Of a stretch of 64,000 bases of DNA, positions 49,487 through 57,111 are shown piece after piece. The stretch covers positions 5,022,001 through 5,086,000 of the forward strand of contig OZ244877.1 in the NCBI GenBank assembly GCA_965221145.1. Reading direction: 5' to 3'. The translations under genes were made by a program, and so were the position numbers. Below the pieces are notes generated by a model. That model did not search any database and had not been told where the DNA came from. It saw only the letters and a list, made by a program, of their open reading frames with translations. Position 1 is the stretch's first letter. Each line of letters begins with the position of its first letter. The DNA comes from Bin5 sp965221145. Lineage in GTDB: Bacteria; Chloroflexota; Anaerolineae; Caldilineales; Caldilineaceae.

Positions 49487-50828
49487 AAGGGGATGTCATG
49501 CCAGTGGTCACTGAGAAGGCGGGCACGGAGAGCGAGCATGGCCTGAGCGCCGTGGCGAGACCAGCGCATGCCAGCCTGTTTCATACGCTGCTGTACCAAG
49601 GTTTTGGCTGTCGATTCGACAGTGCCGCTGCTGATAGGGAAGCCGGCTTGACGATAGGCGGCATAGTGCATGCGCCGTCGATTTTTCCACAGATAAGCGC
49701 CAGCCTGTTTGACAACGGGCGGCGGCGCTGAGCCGTTTGAATAGAGTCGGAGTATGCGAGGGAAGAAGAGGCGCAGTTGACCGTGAGCTAAGGCGGCTTT
49801 CTGGGCTTGAACCCAAGCAGACGCTTCAGATGAGTCGGGACCCAGCGCGGCCGCTGCGATCTGCCAGACGTACTGCAGCATATGCCACCAGTCGAGGATT
49901 TCGATGCGGCGGGCAAAACAGGCGCAGACCATCGCCCCGATCCAGAGTGCGCCATCGTTGATGCAGACGACCTGTTGGGCCTTTTCCACCCCGCGCCGAT
50001 ACCTTTCGGCCCAGTAGTGGTTTGGGAAGGTCTTGGCATCCCATAGACCGGCGCGGTAGGAGTGCTTCTCCACGCGCTGCGCACCGGCTGCTGCCCTGTC
50101 CCCCCTCTCGCCCGTTGGCACAGCCGAGACGCTCATCACTTTGGTCTCTTTCCAGCCCTCGTCTCGCAGATGCAGCATCACGCCATCGGCCGAGACGGCC
50201 ATCACCTCACTGTCCGGTTCCGCTATCTGACGCCACCTGACCGCTTCCTCATCCTTGGGCACGCGCACCATCGCCTCGGCCTCTTGCGCCTCAGCATTCA
50301 CCACCTTGGTACCGCACTCCATCACCATCCCCTTCAAACTGCTGGCTGAGATCGGCACCCCAGTCAACTCGCTGAAGTTGCTCGCCGCGCGCTCATAAGG
50401 AATCAAGCTCAACCGCTTGCCGCAACGCCATCTTCAGCATCGCCGGACTCCAACCCGGCTTGCTCAACCCCAATCCCCGATCCAGGGGGGAAAAACCCTT
50501 GCTTACACGAAGGGCAATCGTAGTGATTTCGATGCAACTCCACTGCGCCCTCTCGGTGCAGTATCACTTTCTTCTTCTTCCCCTTGTTCTGCACTCGCCC
50601 CGCACACGCAGGACAACGCACATTCACATCCACCTCGCCTGTTTCCGCTGCCAATTCCTCGACAAACGGCTTCATCAATCTCTCACGCTCTTGACCTACC
50701 CTCTCCATAATCTCGTCAAAACTGGCCCCCGGCTCGCTGCGTCGCCATGTCCGCAGCCGCTGCCGCATCTCCCCTGCTGCCTTTTCAAACTCCGCCTGAC
50801 TCTTCTCTTCACTGCGCGTCCGTCCCAT
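49483..50828 (-). mobile_element. ISKra4-family insertion sequence, transposase in two frames
   Basis: Two minus-strand frames make up a transposase: 50828-50409 (zinc-ribbon part with CPACAGRV and YDCPSCKQGFFPP) and 50412-49483 (catalytic part with MAVSADGVMLHLRDEGWKE, then HYWAERYR and SSGTVESTAKTLVQQRM). Between them the conserved segment LGLSKPGWSPAMLKMAL lies in the third frame, so two frame changes are needed. The first is near a run of six C (minus strand). ISKra4 relatives may use frameshifting, but two shifts suggest decay. Terminal inverted repeats were not found; the 3' end abuts the truncated hydroxylase. Confidence 0.85.
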
Positions 50829-50831
50829 TGC

Positions 50832-50867
50832 CTCTCTCTCCTCTCTCTTTCTCTTTCTCTCCTTCCT
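50832..50867 (-). repeat. Polypurine tract upstream of the transposase start
   Basis: On the minus strand a nearly pure GA-rich tract (GGAGAGAAAGAGAAAGAGAG and so on) lies just before the transposase ATG. It provides many Shine-Dalgarno-like GGAG motifs and could be a slipped-strand microsatellite. Confidence 0.6.
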
Positions 50868-50916
50868 CCCTTAAGTATAACTCACCCCCATTTCTGTCCG
50901 CACCCTCTCACAGGGC

Positions 50917-51172
50917 CAGGGCGATTGCATCTAAATCTGGACGGCAAATCAGCCGCATATTCACCGAAAAGAAAGTGATGATAAATGGGAATCGCTATCA
51001 GCTTGCTGATTTGAGGTGGTTTACGGCCAAAATAGCGGCCATCAATTGCCGGAAACCGTCAGTTTCCTTGGCTACGCGCCATGGTTCGTACACTTTTCGG
51101 TGTCTTACCCTGAACTGATTTCAATTCAGGCAGCTTCACGAGGTCTTGACCCAATTAGATGCGATTGCCCTG
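50917..51172. mobile_element. MITE with about 20 bp terminal inverted repeats and 10 bp target duplication
   Basis: CAGGGCGATTGCATCTAAA (from 50917) and, inverted, CAGGGCAATCGCATCTAAT (from 51172 leftward) are imperfect terminal inverted repeats. CTCACAGGGC flanks both ends directly (50907-50916 and 51173-51182), an exact 10 bp target duplication. The 256 bp interior encodes no transposase. Ends starting CAGGG and 8-10 bp duplications would suit ISAs1-type elements, as far as I recall. It lies next to the ISKra4 element. Confidence 0.85.
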
Positions 51173-51279
51173 CTCACAGGGCGTATCCCAGATCATTGGG
51201 GAGATATGCCTGACCATTGGCGGCTTCGACCAGGTCGATGGGTTTTGCCTCACTTGACGGACAATCCATTGGCATGCAC

Positions 51280-51355
51280 CCACAATAATCCTGGATTCAC
51301 CCGGGTAGGAGGGGTAGGATCAGGCCTTGACAAATCTCGAATCTGTATATATACT
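51280..51355 (+). promoter_or_regulatory. Consensus promoter with upstream GGATTCACCC box
   Basis: TTGACA (51327-51332) and TATACT (51350-51355) are separated by 17 bp, the best sigma-70-type promoter seen in the window. Upstream lies AATAATCCTGGATTCACCC (ending 51302) and a further GGCATGCACCC 21 bp before it. Here the box to -10 distance is 47 bp, unlike the 38-39 bp elsewhere. It drives the winged-helix gene. Confidence 0.65.
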
Positions 51356-51400
51356 TTCTCTAGTCGTATATAAATGTATATACAGAAAGACGCAGAGGAA

Positions 51401-51874
51401 ATGACCGACAGGCTCAACGTGCTCTCGGCATGGGAGGACGATATCCAGGACGAGCTGACAACCGTCTCCAAGACTCTCGAGACTCTGCTATCGCGGAGAG
51501 ATCACCTGCAGGCGAAGCTGGACTTAGTGCGGGTGCTCCAGGCCCTAGAGCGAGGAGCTGAGTCGGAGGATGGACCGGATAAAGCGCGCGCCCACATTCG
51601 CCAAACCACGACTGAGCGCATAGGCGAAGCTGTCGCGACGATTCTCGATGAAGGCGGCAAGCCTATGCACGTGCGGGACATCCGCGCGATGATGACCTCG
51701 CGCGGCGTACCCATCCCGGGCCGGGGGGCCGACGCCAACGTAATTGTACATCTTGCGCGAATGCCCGATGTCTTCGTCAGGACAGCAAGAGGCACATACG
51801 GGTTGGCGAAATGGATGCGCCGGAAACCGAATCAGCCCCGTAACCGCCCAACGAAATCGATCGAAATGCCATGA
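51401..51874 (+). CDS. Winged-helix (HARE-HTH-like) protein
   Basis: About 157 residues. A coiled-coil N-terminus (about 1-45: DELTTVSKTLETLLSRRDHL) is followed by a winged-helix domain (ERIGEAVATILDEGGKPMHV then RDIRAMM, ADANVIVHLA and FVRTARGTYGLAKW) that resembles the HARE-HTH domain found in restriction-associated and RNA polymerase delta proteins. ATG at 51401 follows GCAGAGGAA; an upstream in-frame ATG at 51374 has no ribosome site. The next gene starts 14 bp after the stop. Confidence 0.75.
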   Translation: MTDRLNVLSAWEDDIQDELTTVSKTLETLLSRRDHLQAKLDLVRVLQALERGAESEDGPDKARAHIRQTTTERIGEAVATILDEGGKPMHVRDIRAMMTSRGVPIPGRGADANVIVHLARMPDVFVRTARGTYGLAKWMRRKPNQPRNRPTKSIEMP

Positions 51875-51887
51875 TGAGGAGGAAAAC

Positions 51888-52493
51888 TTGTCAAAGTCCA
51901 ACGCAGAGCTGGAGAGGGAGATCGCCGTTGCCCAGGGTGAGCTTGACGAGGCGCGACAAAAGCTGGTCAAGCTGCGACGCCGGTTGCCGCCCGAGCCTGT
52001 GAGAGACTGCGAACTGCGAAACGCGGACGGCCCCGTGAAGATTTCGGAGATGTTCGGAGACAAGGGGTACCTCATCCTTATCCACAACATGGGCGCTGGC
52101 TGCTCGTACTGCACCATGTGGGCTGACGAGTTCAACGGCGTGGTTCACCACTTGCAGAGCCGAGCCGCCTTCGTGGTGGTGTCGCCCGACAGCCCGAGAA
52201 TGCAGCAGGATTTCGCAAGGAAGCGGGGTTGGCGGTTCGCGATGTACTCCGCAGAGGGAACCACGTTCATTAAGGACATGGGCTTCCAAAGGGAAGATGA
52301 GGGATTTATGTCAGGATACCAACCCGGGGTCTCTGTCTTGCATAAGAACGAGGACGGTACGATCGTTCGCGTAGCGAAGGACGAATTCGGCCCTGGCGAT
52401 CTGTACTGCGGGGCGTGGCATCTCTTCGATCTTCTGCCGGACGGCTGGGGTGATTGGGGTCCGAAGTTCGACTACGCCTCTTCCGATGGCTGA
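51888..52493 (+). CDS. DUF899 thioredoxin-like protein
   Basis: About 201 residues. An N-terminal coiled coil (AELEREIAVAQGELDEARQK) leads into the DUF899 thioredoxin-like fold with IHNMGAGCSYCTMWADEF, giving a redox-type CSYC (C72, C75). VSVLHKNEDGTIVRVAKDEF and the closing LFDLLPDGWGDWG are typical of the family, whose function is not known. TTG at 51888 is chosen because GATGAGGAGG lies ideally before it; the open frame reaches 51744 within the preceding gene. Confidence 0.85.
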   Translation: MSKSNAELEREIAVAQGELDEARQKLVKLRRRLPPEPVRDCELRNADGPVKISEMFGDKGYLILIHNMGAGCSYCTMWADEFNGVVHHLQSRAAFVVVSPDSPRMQQDFARKRGWRFAMYSAEGTTFIKDMGFQREDEGFMSGYQPGVSVLHKNEDGTIVRVAKDEFGPGDLYCGAWHLFDLLPDGWGDWGPKFDYASSDG

Positions 52494-52956
52494 GATAGAT
52501 TCTTGGCTCTGTTCACATAGGCGCCCGCGCTGCCCGGTTCCGATGCAAGCGTGCCCTGCATGAAGCAGTCCATCGCTCTGCGCCGGGGCGCCGCGGGCCG
52601 CGCAAGAGCGCGCGCTCTTGCCGACGGTCAGCCCCCGATATTTTGGAGTATTCATCTCTCCGCAAGCCCACTCGCCGCCGCCTGCGGGCAATCCTGAGAA
52701 TCCCCCAATCCTGAGAATCCTCCAATCCACAGAGTCCTGACGCTCACAAACCCATCCGCATAACGGCTCCTGCCATCATCACCCCACCTCCGGGCCGCCT
52801 CTGCCTCTGTGTTCGGCCTTGCCATCGGGCTGAAAAGACAGTTGCGCGATTTCTGGCATTTCGGTTATATTTCCGCAACGCGCCTGAAACACGGCTGATC
52901 GTGGCAAGTAACCGCATGAGCCACCGGCCAATGCTCACGACGTAAAGGAAACGCAA
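52494..52956. other. Gene-poor spacer with a 20 bp palindrome
   Basis: No convincing gene is seen. The palindrome GCAAGAGCGCGCGCTCTTGC is at 52602-52621. At 52688-52737 there are three near-repeats of AATCCTGAGAATCC, similar to short motifs at 54119-54135 and 59349-59377. Neither has a known role here. Confidence 0.5.
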
Positions 52957-54108
52957 ATGCTCGATACAGACCGCCTGATCTTCTTTACCAGAGACATCGT
53001 GCGCATCCCCAGCCTCAGCGGTAAGGAAGCGCAGGTTGCCCGCCGCATCGAGGCCGAAATGAAGACGCTCGGATTCGACAAGGTCTGGACGGACGGCGTC
53101 GGCAACGTCATCGGCGTGCTGGAAGGCGCGCAGCCCGGCCCCACGATCGTTTTTGACGCCCACACCGACACGGTCGGCGTCTCGCCCGGCGTGCCCTGGG
53201 AATTGGACCCGTTCAGCGGGGAGGTGACGCGCGGCGCGCTCCACGGGCGGGGCGCAGCCGACATGAAAGGCGCGCTGGCGGCCATGGTCCACGGCATCAG
53301 CGGGCTGGACAGAGCCAAACTGAAGGGCAAAGCCGTCGTCAGCGCATCGGTGATGGAGGAGGTGCTGGAGGGCGTGGCGCTGGAAAAGGTCATCGCCCAG
53401 ACCGGCGCCGATTTCGTCGTCATCGGTGAAGCGTCAAACTTGCAGATCGTGCGCGGCGGCCGCGGCCGCGCCGAGATTCACCTGACGACGACCGGGCGGC
53501 CCTCCCATTCGTCCGCGCCGCAGATGGGCCGCAACGCGGTGCTGGATATGATGCGCGTCATCGCGGCCGTCGAAGACCTGGCCCTGGACGAGCATCCGCA
53601 GATGGGACCGGCCATCTTCGCGCTGACCGATATTATCAGCGCGCCCTACCCCGGCCACTCCGTCATTCCCAGCATCTGCCGCGTGACCTATGATCGACGG
53701 CTGCTCCCCGGCGAGAGCGCCGAGAATGTCCTGGCCGACATCACGCAACGACCGGAACTGACTGATATTCAGTTGGATGCCCGCGTCGGCACGGGGGAGT
53801 ACACGAGCTATACCGGGCACACCTTCACGACCGAAAAGTTCTTTCCCGCCTGGCTGGCGGATGACGCCGACCCGTTCGTGACCGGCGCGCTGGCCGCGGT
53901 TCATGGCGTCGGCATCGAAGCCGGGCTGAACGCCTACCGCTTCTGCACCAATGCGGCCTACAGTGCAGGCGTGGCCGCTATCCCGACGATCGGCTTCGGC
54001 CCCGCCACCGAAGCGGACGCGCACATCATCAACGAAAAGTTGAAGTTGGACGACCTGATCGCGGCCGCGCAAGGCTATCGGGCGATCGGCGAAGCCGTGT
54101 TGGGGTGA
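52957..54108 (+). CDS. M20-family metallopeptidase, YgeY-like
   Basis: 383 residues. The zinc-binding motifs are FDAHTDTVGV (H69, D71), GRGAADMKG (D102) and MEEVLEG (E134-E135), with the dimerisation domain between about 180 and 290. The full-length pattern resembles YgeY, a selenium-metabolism-linked hydrolase family, but no linked selenate, purine or carbamoyltransferase gene is nearby, so a general deacylase or dipeptidase role is equally possible. AAAGGA precedes the ATG. Confidence 0.85.
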   Translation: MLDTDRLIFFTRDIVRIPSLSGKEAQVARRIEAEMKTLGFDKVWTDGVGNVIGVLEGAQPGPTIVFDAHTDTVGVSPGVPWELDPFSGEVTRGALHGRGAADMKGALAAMVHGISGLDRAKLKGKAVVSASVMEEVLEGVALEKVIAQTGADFVVIGEASNLQIVRGGRGRAEIHLTTTGRPSHSSAPQMGRNAVLDMMRVIAAVEDLALDEHPQMGPAIFALTDIISAPYPGHSVIPSICRVTYDRRLLPGESAENVLADITQRPELTDIQLDARVGTGEYTSYTGHTFTTEKFFPAWLADDADPFVTGALAAVHGVGIEAGLNAYRFCTNAAYSAGVAAIPTIGFGPATEADAHIINEKLKLDDLIAAAQGYRAIGEAVLG

Positions 54109-54138
54109 CGCCGCCTCGAATCCTGTTAATCCCGACTT

Positions 54139-54211
54139 GCGCTCATGTAGCGAAGCGGTAGCGCATCTCACGATTCGCGCTCACATAGCGAGGCGGTAGC
54201 GCATCTTACAC
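54139..54211 (+). repeat. R1 REP-like repeat, two units (38 bp period)
   Basis: Unit 1 from 54139 is GCGCTCATGTAGCGAAGCGG then TAGCGCATCTC; unit 2 from 54177 is GCGCTCACATAGCGAGGCGG then TAGCGCATCTT. The second unit ends only 4 bp before the start codon of the next gene. Confidence 0.85.
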
Positions 54212-54215
54212 TGAC

Positions 54216-55811
54216 ATGAATCACGATTCTGACGCCGACAGAAACAAGACTGAATTCGGCGATTTCCAAACCCCCGACCGGCTGGCGCAAGACGTTTGCG
54301 TTGCGCTGCGAAATTTCGGTTTTATGCCCAAGTCTCTGCTGGATCCGACCTGCGGCATCGGAAATTTCTTGCGCGCCGGCGCGCAGACCTTCGACTCAGT
54401 TACGCATCTCTTCGGCATCGAAATCAACGGCAGCCACGTCGAGTGCGCCCGCAATCAACTGCGCGCCGAGGCCGGCCGCGTCGCCGCCGATATACGGCAG
54501 GGCGATTTTTTTTCATTCGACTGGCGTTCTCTTCTCCGCAGTATGCCGGAGCCGCTGCTCATCCTGGGCAATCCGCCGTGGGTGACAAACACAGAACTGT
54601 CGGCCTTGAACAGTGCGAATCTGCCGCCCAAGGCCAACCAATTCGGCCAATCGGGCATGGATGCGCTGACCGGCGCCAGCAACTTTGACATCTCCGAATG
54701 GATGTTGTTGCAGATGATCGCCTGGCTCGGTGAAAGGCCCGCCGCCTTCGCCATGTTGTGCAAAACGAAGGTTGCGCGCAAGGTTCTCCAATCCAGTTGG
54801 AATCAGCCACAGCCGAAGGCTTTTGCGACCGCCGGTTACGCGCACTTGCAAAAGCCTGAGTCGCCCGCCCGCTGCCAGTTGTGGCGCATCAATGCCAAAC
54901 GCGCCTTCGACGCCTCCGTCGACGCCTGTCTGTTCCTATTCGACACAACCGAGCGTCAGACGAAGCCACAGTGCGCCGTCTACGACGACATCCACGCCCG
55001 GCGCCCGTCAACCGTCATCGGCCAGCGGGATGGACGGCTGGTCGCCGATCTGGACGCCTACGCGCGCTGGCGTCACCTGCGCGCCGATGAACGCGAAACG
55101 CCCCAGTATCAATGGCGCTCCGGCATCAAGCACGACTGCGTCAGGGTAATGGAACTGAAGACCGTCGATGGCGGATACATCAACCGATCAGGGGACGTTT
55201 GGGAGCTGGAGCCGGACTATCTCTACCCGATGTACAAGAGTTCCGATTTGGCCCGCTTGCCGACTCGACAATCTGGAAACAACGGAGGCGAGGGGGCCAA
55301 ACCAGCCCGCGCCCCCATGCCCCCGCCGCAGCGATGGATGCTGGTCACACAGAAAACGGTTGGCGAAAGCACAGCGCCGATCCGCACGCAAGCGCCTAAG
55401 ACCTGGCGCTACCTGCGCCAGCACGGCGCTATCCTGGATGCCCGGCGCAGTTCGATCTACCGCAAGCGCTCCCGCTTCGCCATCTTCGGCGTCGGGGAGT
55501 ACGCATTTGCCCGCTGGAAAGTCGCCATCTCCGGCATGTATAAACAGCTGCGATTCGTCGTCGTCGGGCCGCATCAGGGCAAACCGGTTGTTTTCGATGA
55601 TACCTGCTATTTCATCCCTTGCCGCGCCCAGGCTGAAGCGCAGTTTATGGCCGATCTGCTGAATTCCGAACCGGCGCGGCAGTTCTATCGTTCCTTTATC
55701 TTCTGGGATGACAAAAGGCCGATTACGGCGAGCGTGTTGCGCCGCCTCAGCCTCTTCAATCTCGCCCGAGAGTTGCAGCAGGACGGGCGATTTCGCGCCT
55801 ATACGCGCTAG
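54216..55811 (+). CDS. Solitary N6-adenine DNA methyltransferase (gamma class)
   Basis: 531 residues. FGDFQTP (14-20) starts a gamma-class methyltransferase; LLDPTCGIGNFL (41-52) is the AdoMet motif, GIEINGSHVECARNQL the acidic motif and ILGNPPW (116-122) the catalytic NPPW. The C-terminal region (about 290-530) resembles a TaqI-like target-recognition domain. No restriction enzyme gene is next to it, so it is called solitary. It starts right after an R1 pair and has no clear ribosome site. Confidence 0.87.
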   Translation: MNHDSDADRNKTEFGDFQTPDRLAQDVCVALRNFGFMPKSLLDPTCGIGNFLRAGAQTFDSVTHLFGIEINGSHVECARNQLRAEAGRVAADIRQGDFFSFDWRSLLRSMPEPLLILGNPPWVTNTELSALNSANLPPKANQFGQSGMDALTGASNFDISEWMLLQMIAWLGERPAAFAMLCKTKVARKVLQSSWNQPQPKAFATAGYAHLQKPESPARCQLWRINAKRAFDASVDACLFLFDTTERQTKPQCAVYDDIHARRPSTVIGQRDGRLVADLDAYARWRHLRADERETPQYQWRSGIKHDCVRVMELKTVDGGYINRSGDVWELEPDYLYPMYKSSDLARLPTRQSGNNGGEGAKPARAPMPPPQRWMLVTQKTVGESTAPIRTQAPKTWRYLRQHGAILDARRSSIYRKRSRFAIFGVGEYAFARWKVAISGMYKQLRFVVVGPHQGKPVVFDDTCYFIPCRAQAEAQFMADLLNSEPARQFYRSFIFWDDKRPITASVLRRLSLFNLARELQQDGRFRAYTR

Positions 55812-55857
55812 ATTCTGTCAATCCCCCAACAACTTGGATCACAGTTCAGACGACACG

Positions 55858-57111
55858 ATGCAATCAATCAACCTAACCCCCACAGAAGCCCGCCGCTTAG
55901 CCATCGCCGCCCAGCGGTTGGACGCACCGCGCCCCCAAGCCAGCAAAGAGGGCGTCCTCGAACTCTTCCAACAGCTGAACTGCCTGCAGATCGATCCGAT
56001 TCGGGCTGTGGAGCGGACACAACTGCTCGTGCTGTGGAGCCGCATGGGCGCATTCGAGCCATCGCTGCTGGATGATCTGCAGGAAGAGCGCCGGATTATC
56101 GAGGCCTGGGCACATTGCGCCTCCTTTATTCTGACGGAATATTATCCTCTGTTTCGCCGCTGGATTGGACGCGCTTACACCAGTTCCAGCGTGTGGACCC
56201 AGCGGGTACGCGCCTGGATGGAGGCCAATGCGGAACTGCAAGCGCATATCATAGAACGCCTGCGGACCGATGGGCCTCTGTCGGCGAAAGCGTTCGCCGA
56301 TTTGGCGGTCGTTCCCTGGCAATCTACAGGCTGGACCGGCGGCGGCACCGTTTCGCGTATGCTCGATTTTCTGGATCGAAGCGGGGTTGTGATGTCTGTT
56401 GGCCGACGGGGCAACCAGAAGCTGTGGCATCTGCGGGACGCGTGGCTGCCGCAGTGGGCGAATCAGGAGCCGCTGGCGGAAGAGGAGGTTGTGCGCCTCT
56501 CCTGCCAACGCTCGCTGAAGGCGTTGGGCGTGGCCAACCAGAAACAGATCAACAACCATTTCATCCGCAATTTGTACCCGGACCTGGGCGAACGGCTGAC
56601 AGAACTGGTGGCGGAGAAGGTTGTGTTGCCGGCGCAGATCGTTGGCGAGCGGGAGCCTTGGGCGGGCGAATGGTATGTTCATCGCGAAACTCTGCCGCTG
56701 CTGGAGTCGATCCGGGCCGACAGATGGGAGCCGCGCACGGTCTTTCTATCACCCTTCGACAATCTCATCTGTGACCGGGAGCGAACCGAGCAGTTTTTCG
56801 ATTTCCACTACCGAATTGAAATCTACGTTCCCAAAGCCAAGCGGCAGTACGGCTACTATGTGTTACCACTGCTGCACGGCGACCGCTTCATCGGTCGGAT
56901 GGATTCCCGATTTGATCGTAAGGAGGGCATCTACCGCATCCACGCCCTGCATTCGGAGCAGGACGCGCCTATCGACGTACACTCTGGCTCAGCAATTGCA
57001 GAGTCGTTGCTGGAGTTGGCGCAGTTTATCGGCGCCGAACGGATCGAACTCGGCGAACGGATCCCGGCCCTCTGGCGCAAGGCTTTGGAAGAGCTAACCC
57101 ATCGCTTATGA
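55858..57111 (+). CDS. YcaQ-family DNA glycosylase-like winged-helix protein
   Basis: 417 residues. The YcaQ (AlkX) family has several winged-helix units, and the catalytic QxD of interstrand crosslink glycosylases appears as CLQIDPI (Q44, D46). AHCASFILTEYYPLFR and SPFDNLICDRERTEQFFDF are typical. The family unhooks DNA crosslinks. Homology begins at MQSINLTPTEARRLAI (55858), so the longer open frame from 55708 is not used. It overlaps the next gene by 4 bp. Confidence 0.86.
   Translation: MQSINLTPTEARRLAIAAQRLDAPRPQASKEGVLELFQQLNCLQIDPIRAVERTQLLVLWSRMGAFEPSLLDDLQEERRIIEAWAHCASFILTEYYPLFRRWIGRAYTSSSVWTQRVRAWMEANAELQAHIIERLRTDGPLSAKAFADLAVVPWQSTGWTGGGTVSRMLDFLDRSGVVMSVGRRGNQKLWHLRDAWLPQWANQEPLAEEEVVRLSCQRSLKALGVANQKQINNHFIRNLYPDLGERLTELVAEKVVLPAQIVGEREPWAGEWYVHRETLPLLESIRADRWEPRTVFLSPFDNLICDRERTEQFFDFHYRIEIYVPKAKRQYGYYVLPLLHGDRFIGRMDSRFDRKEGIYRIHALHSEQDAPIDVHSGSAIAESLLELAQFIGAERIELGERIPALWRKALEELTHRL

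Noticed and set aside
52602..52621. Perfect 20 bp palindrome as a terminator
   Set aside because: No T-run follows and no gene ends close enough; function left open.
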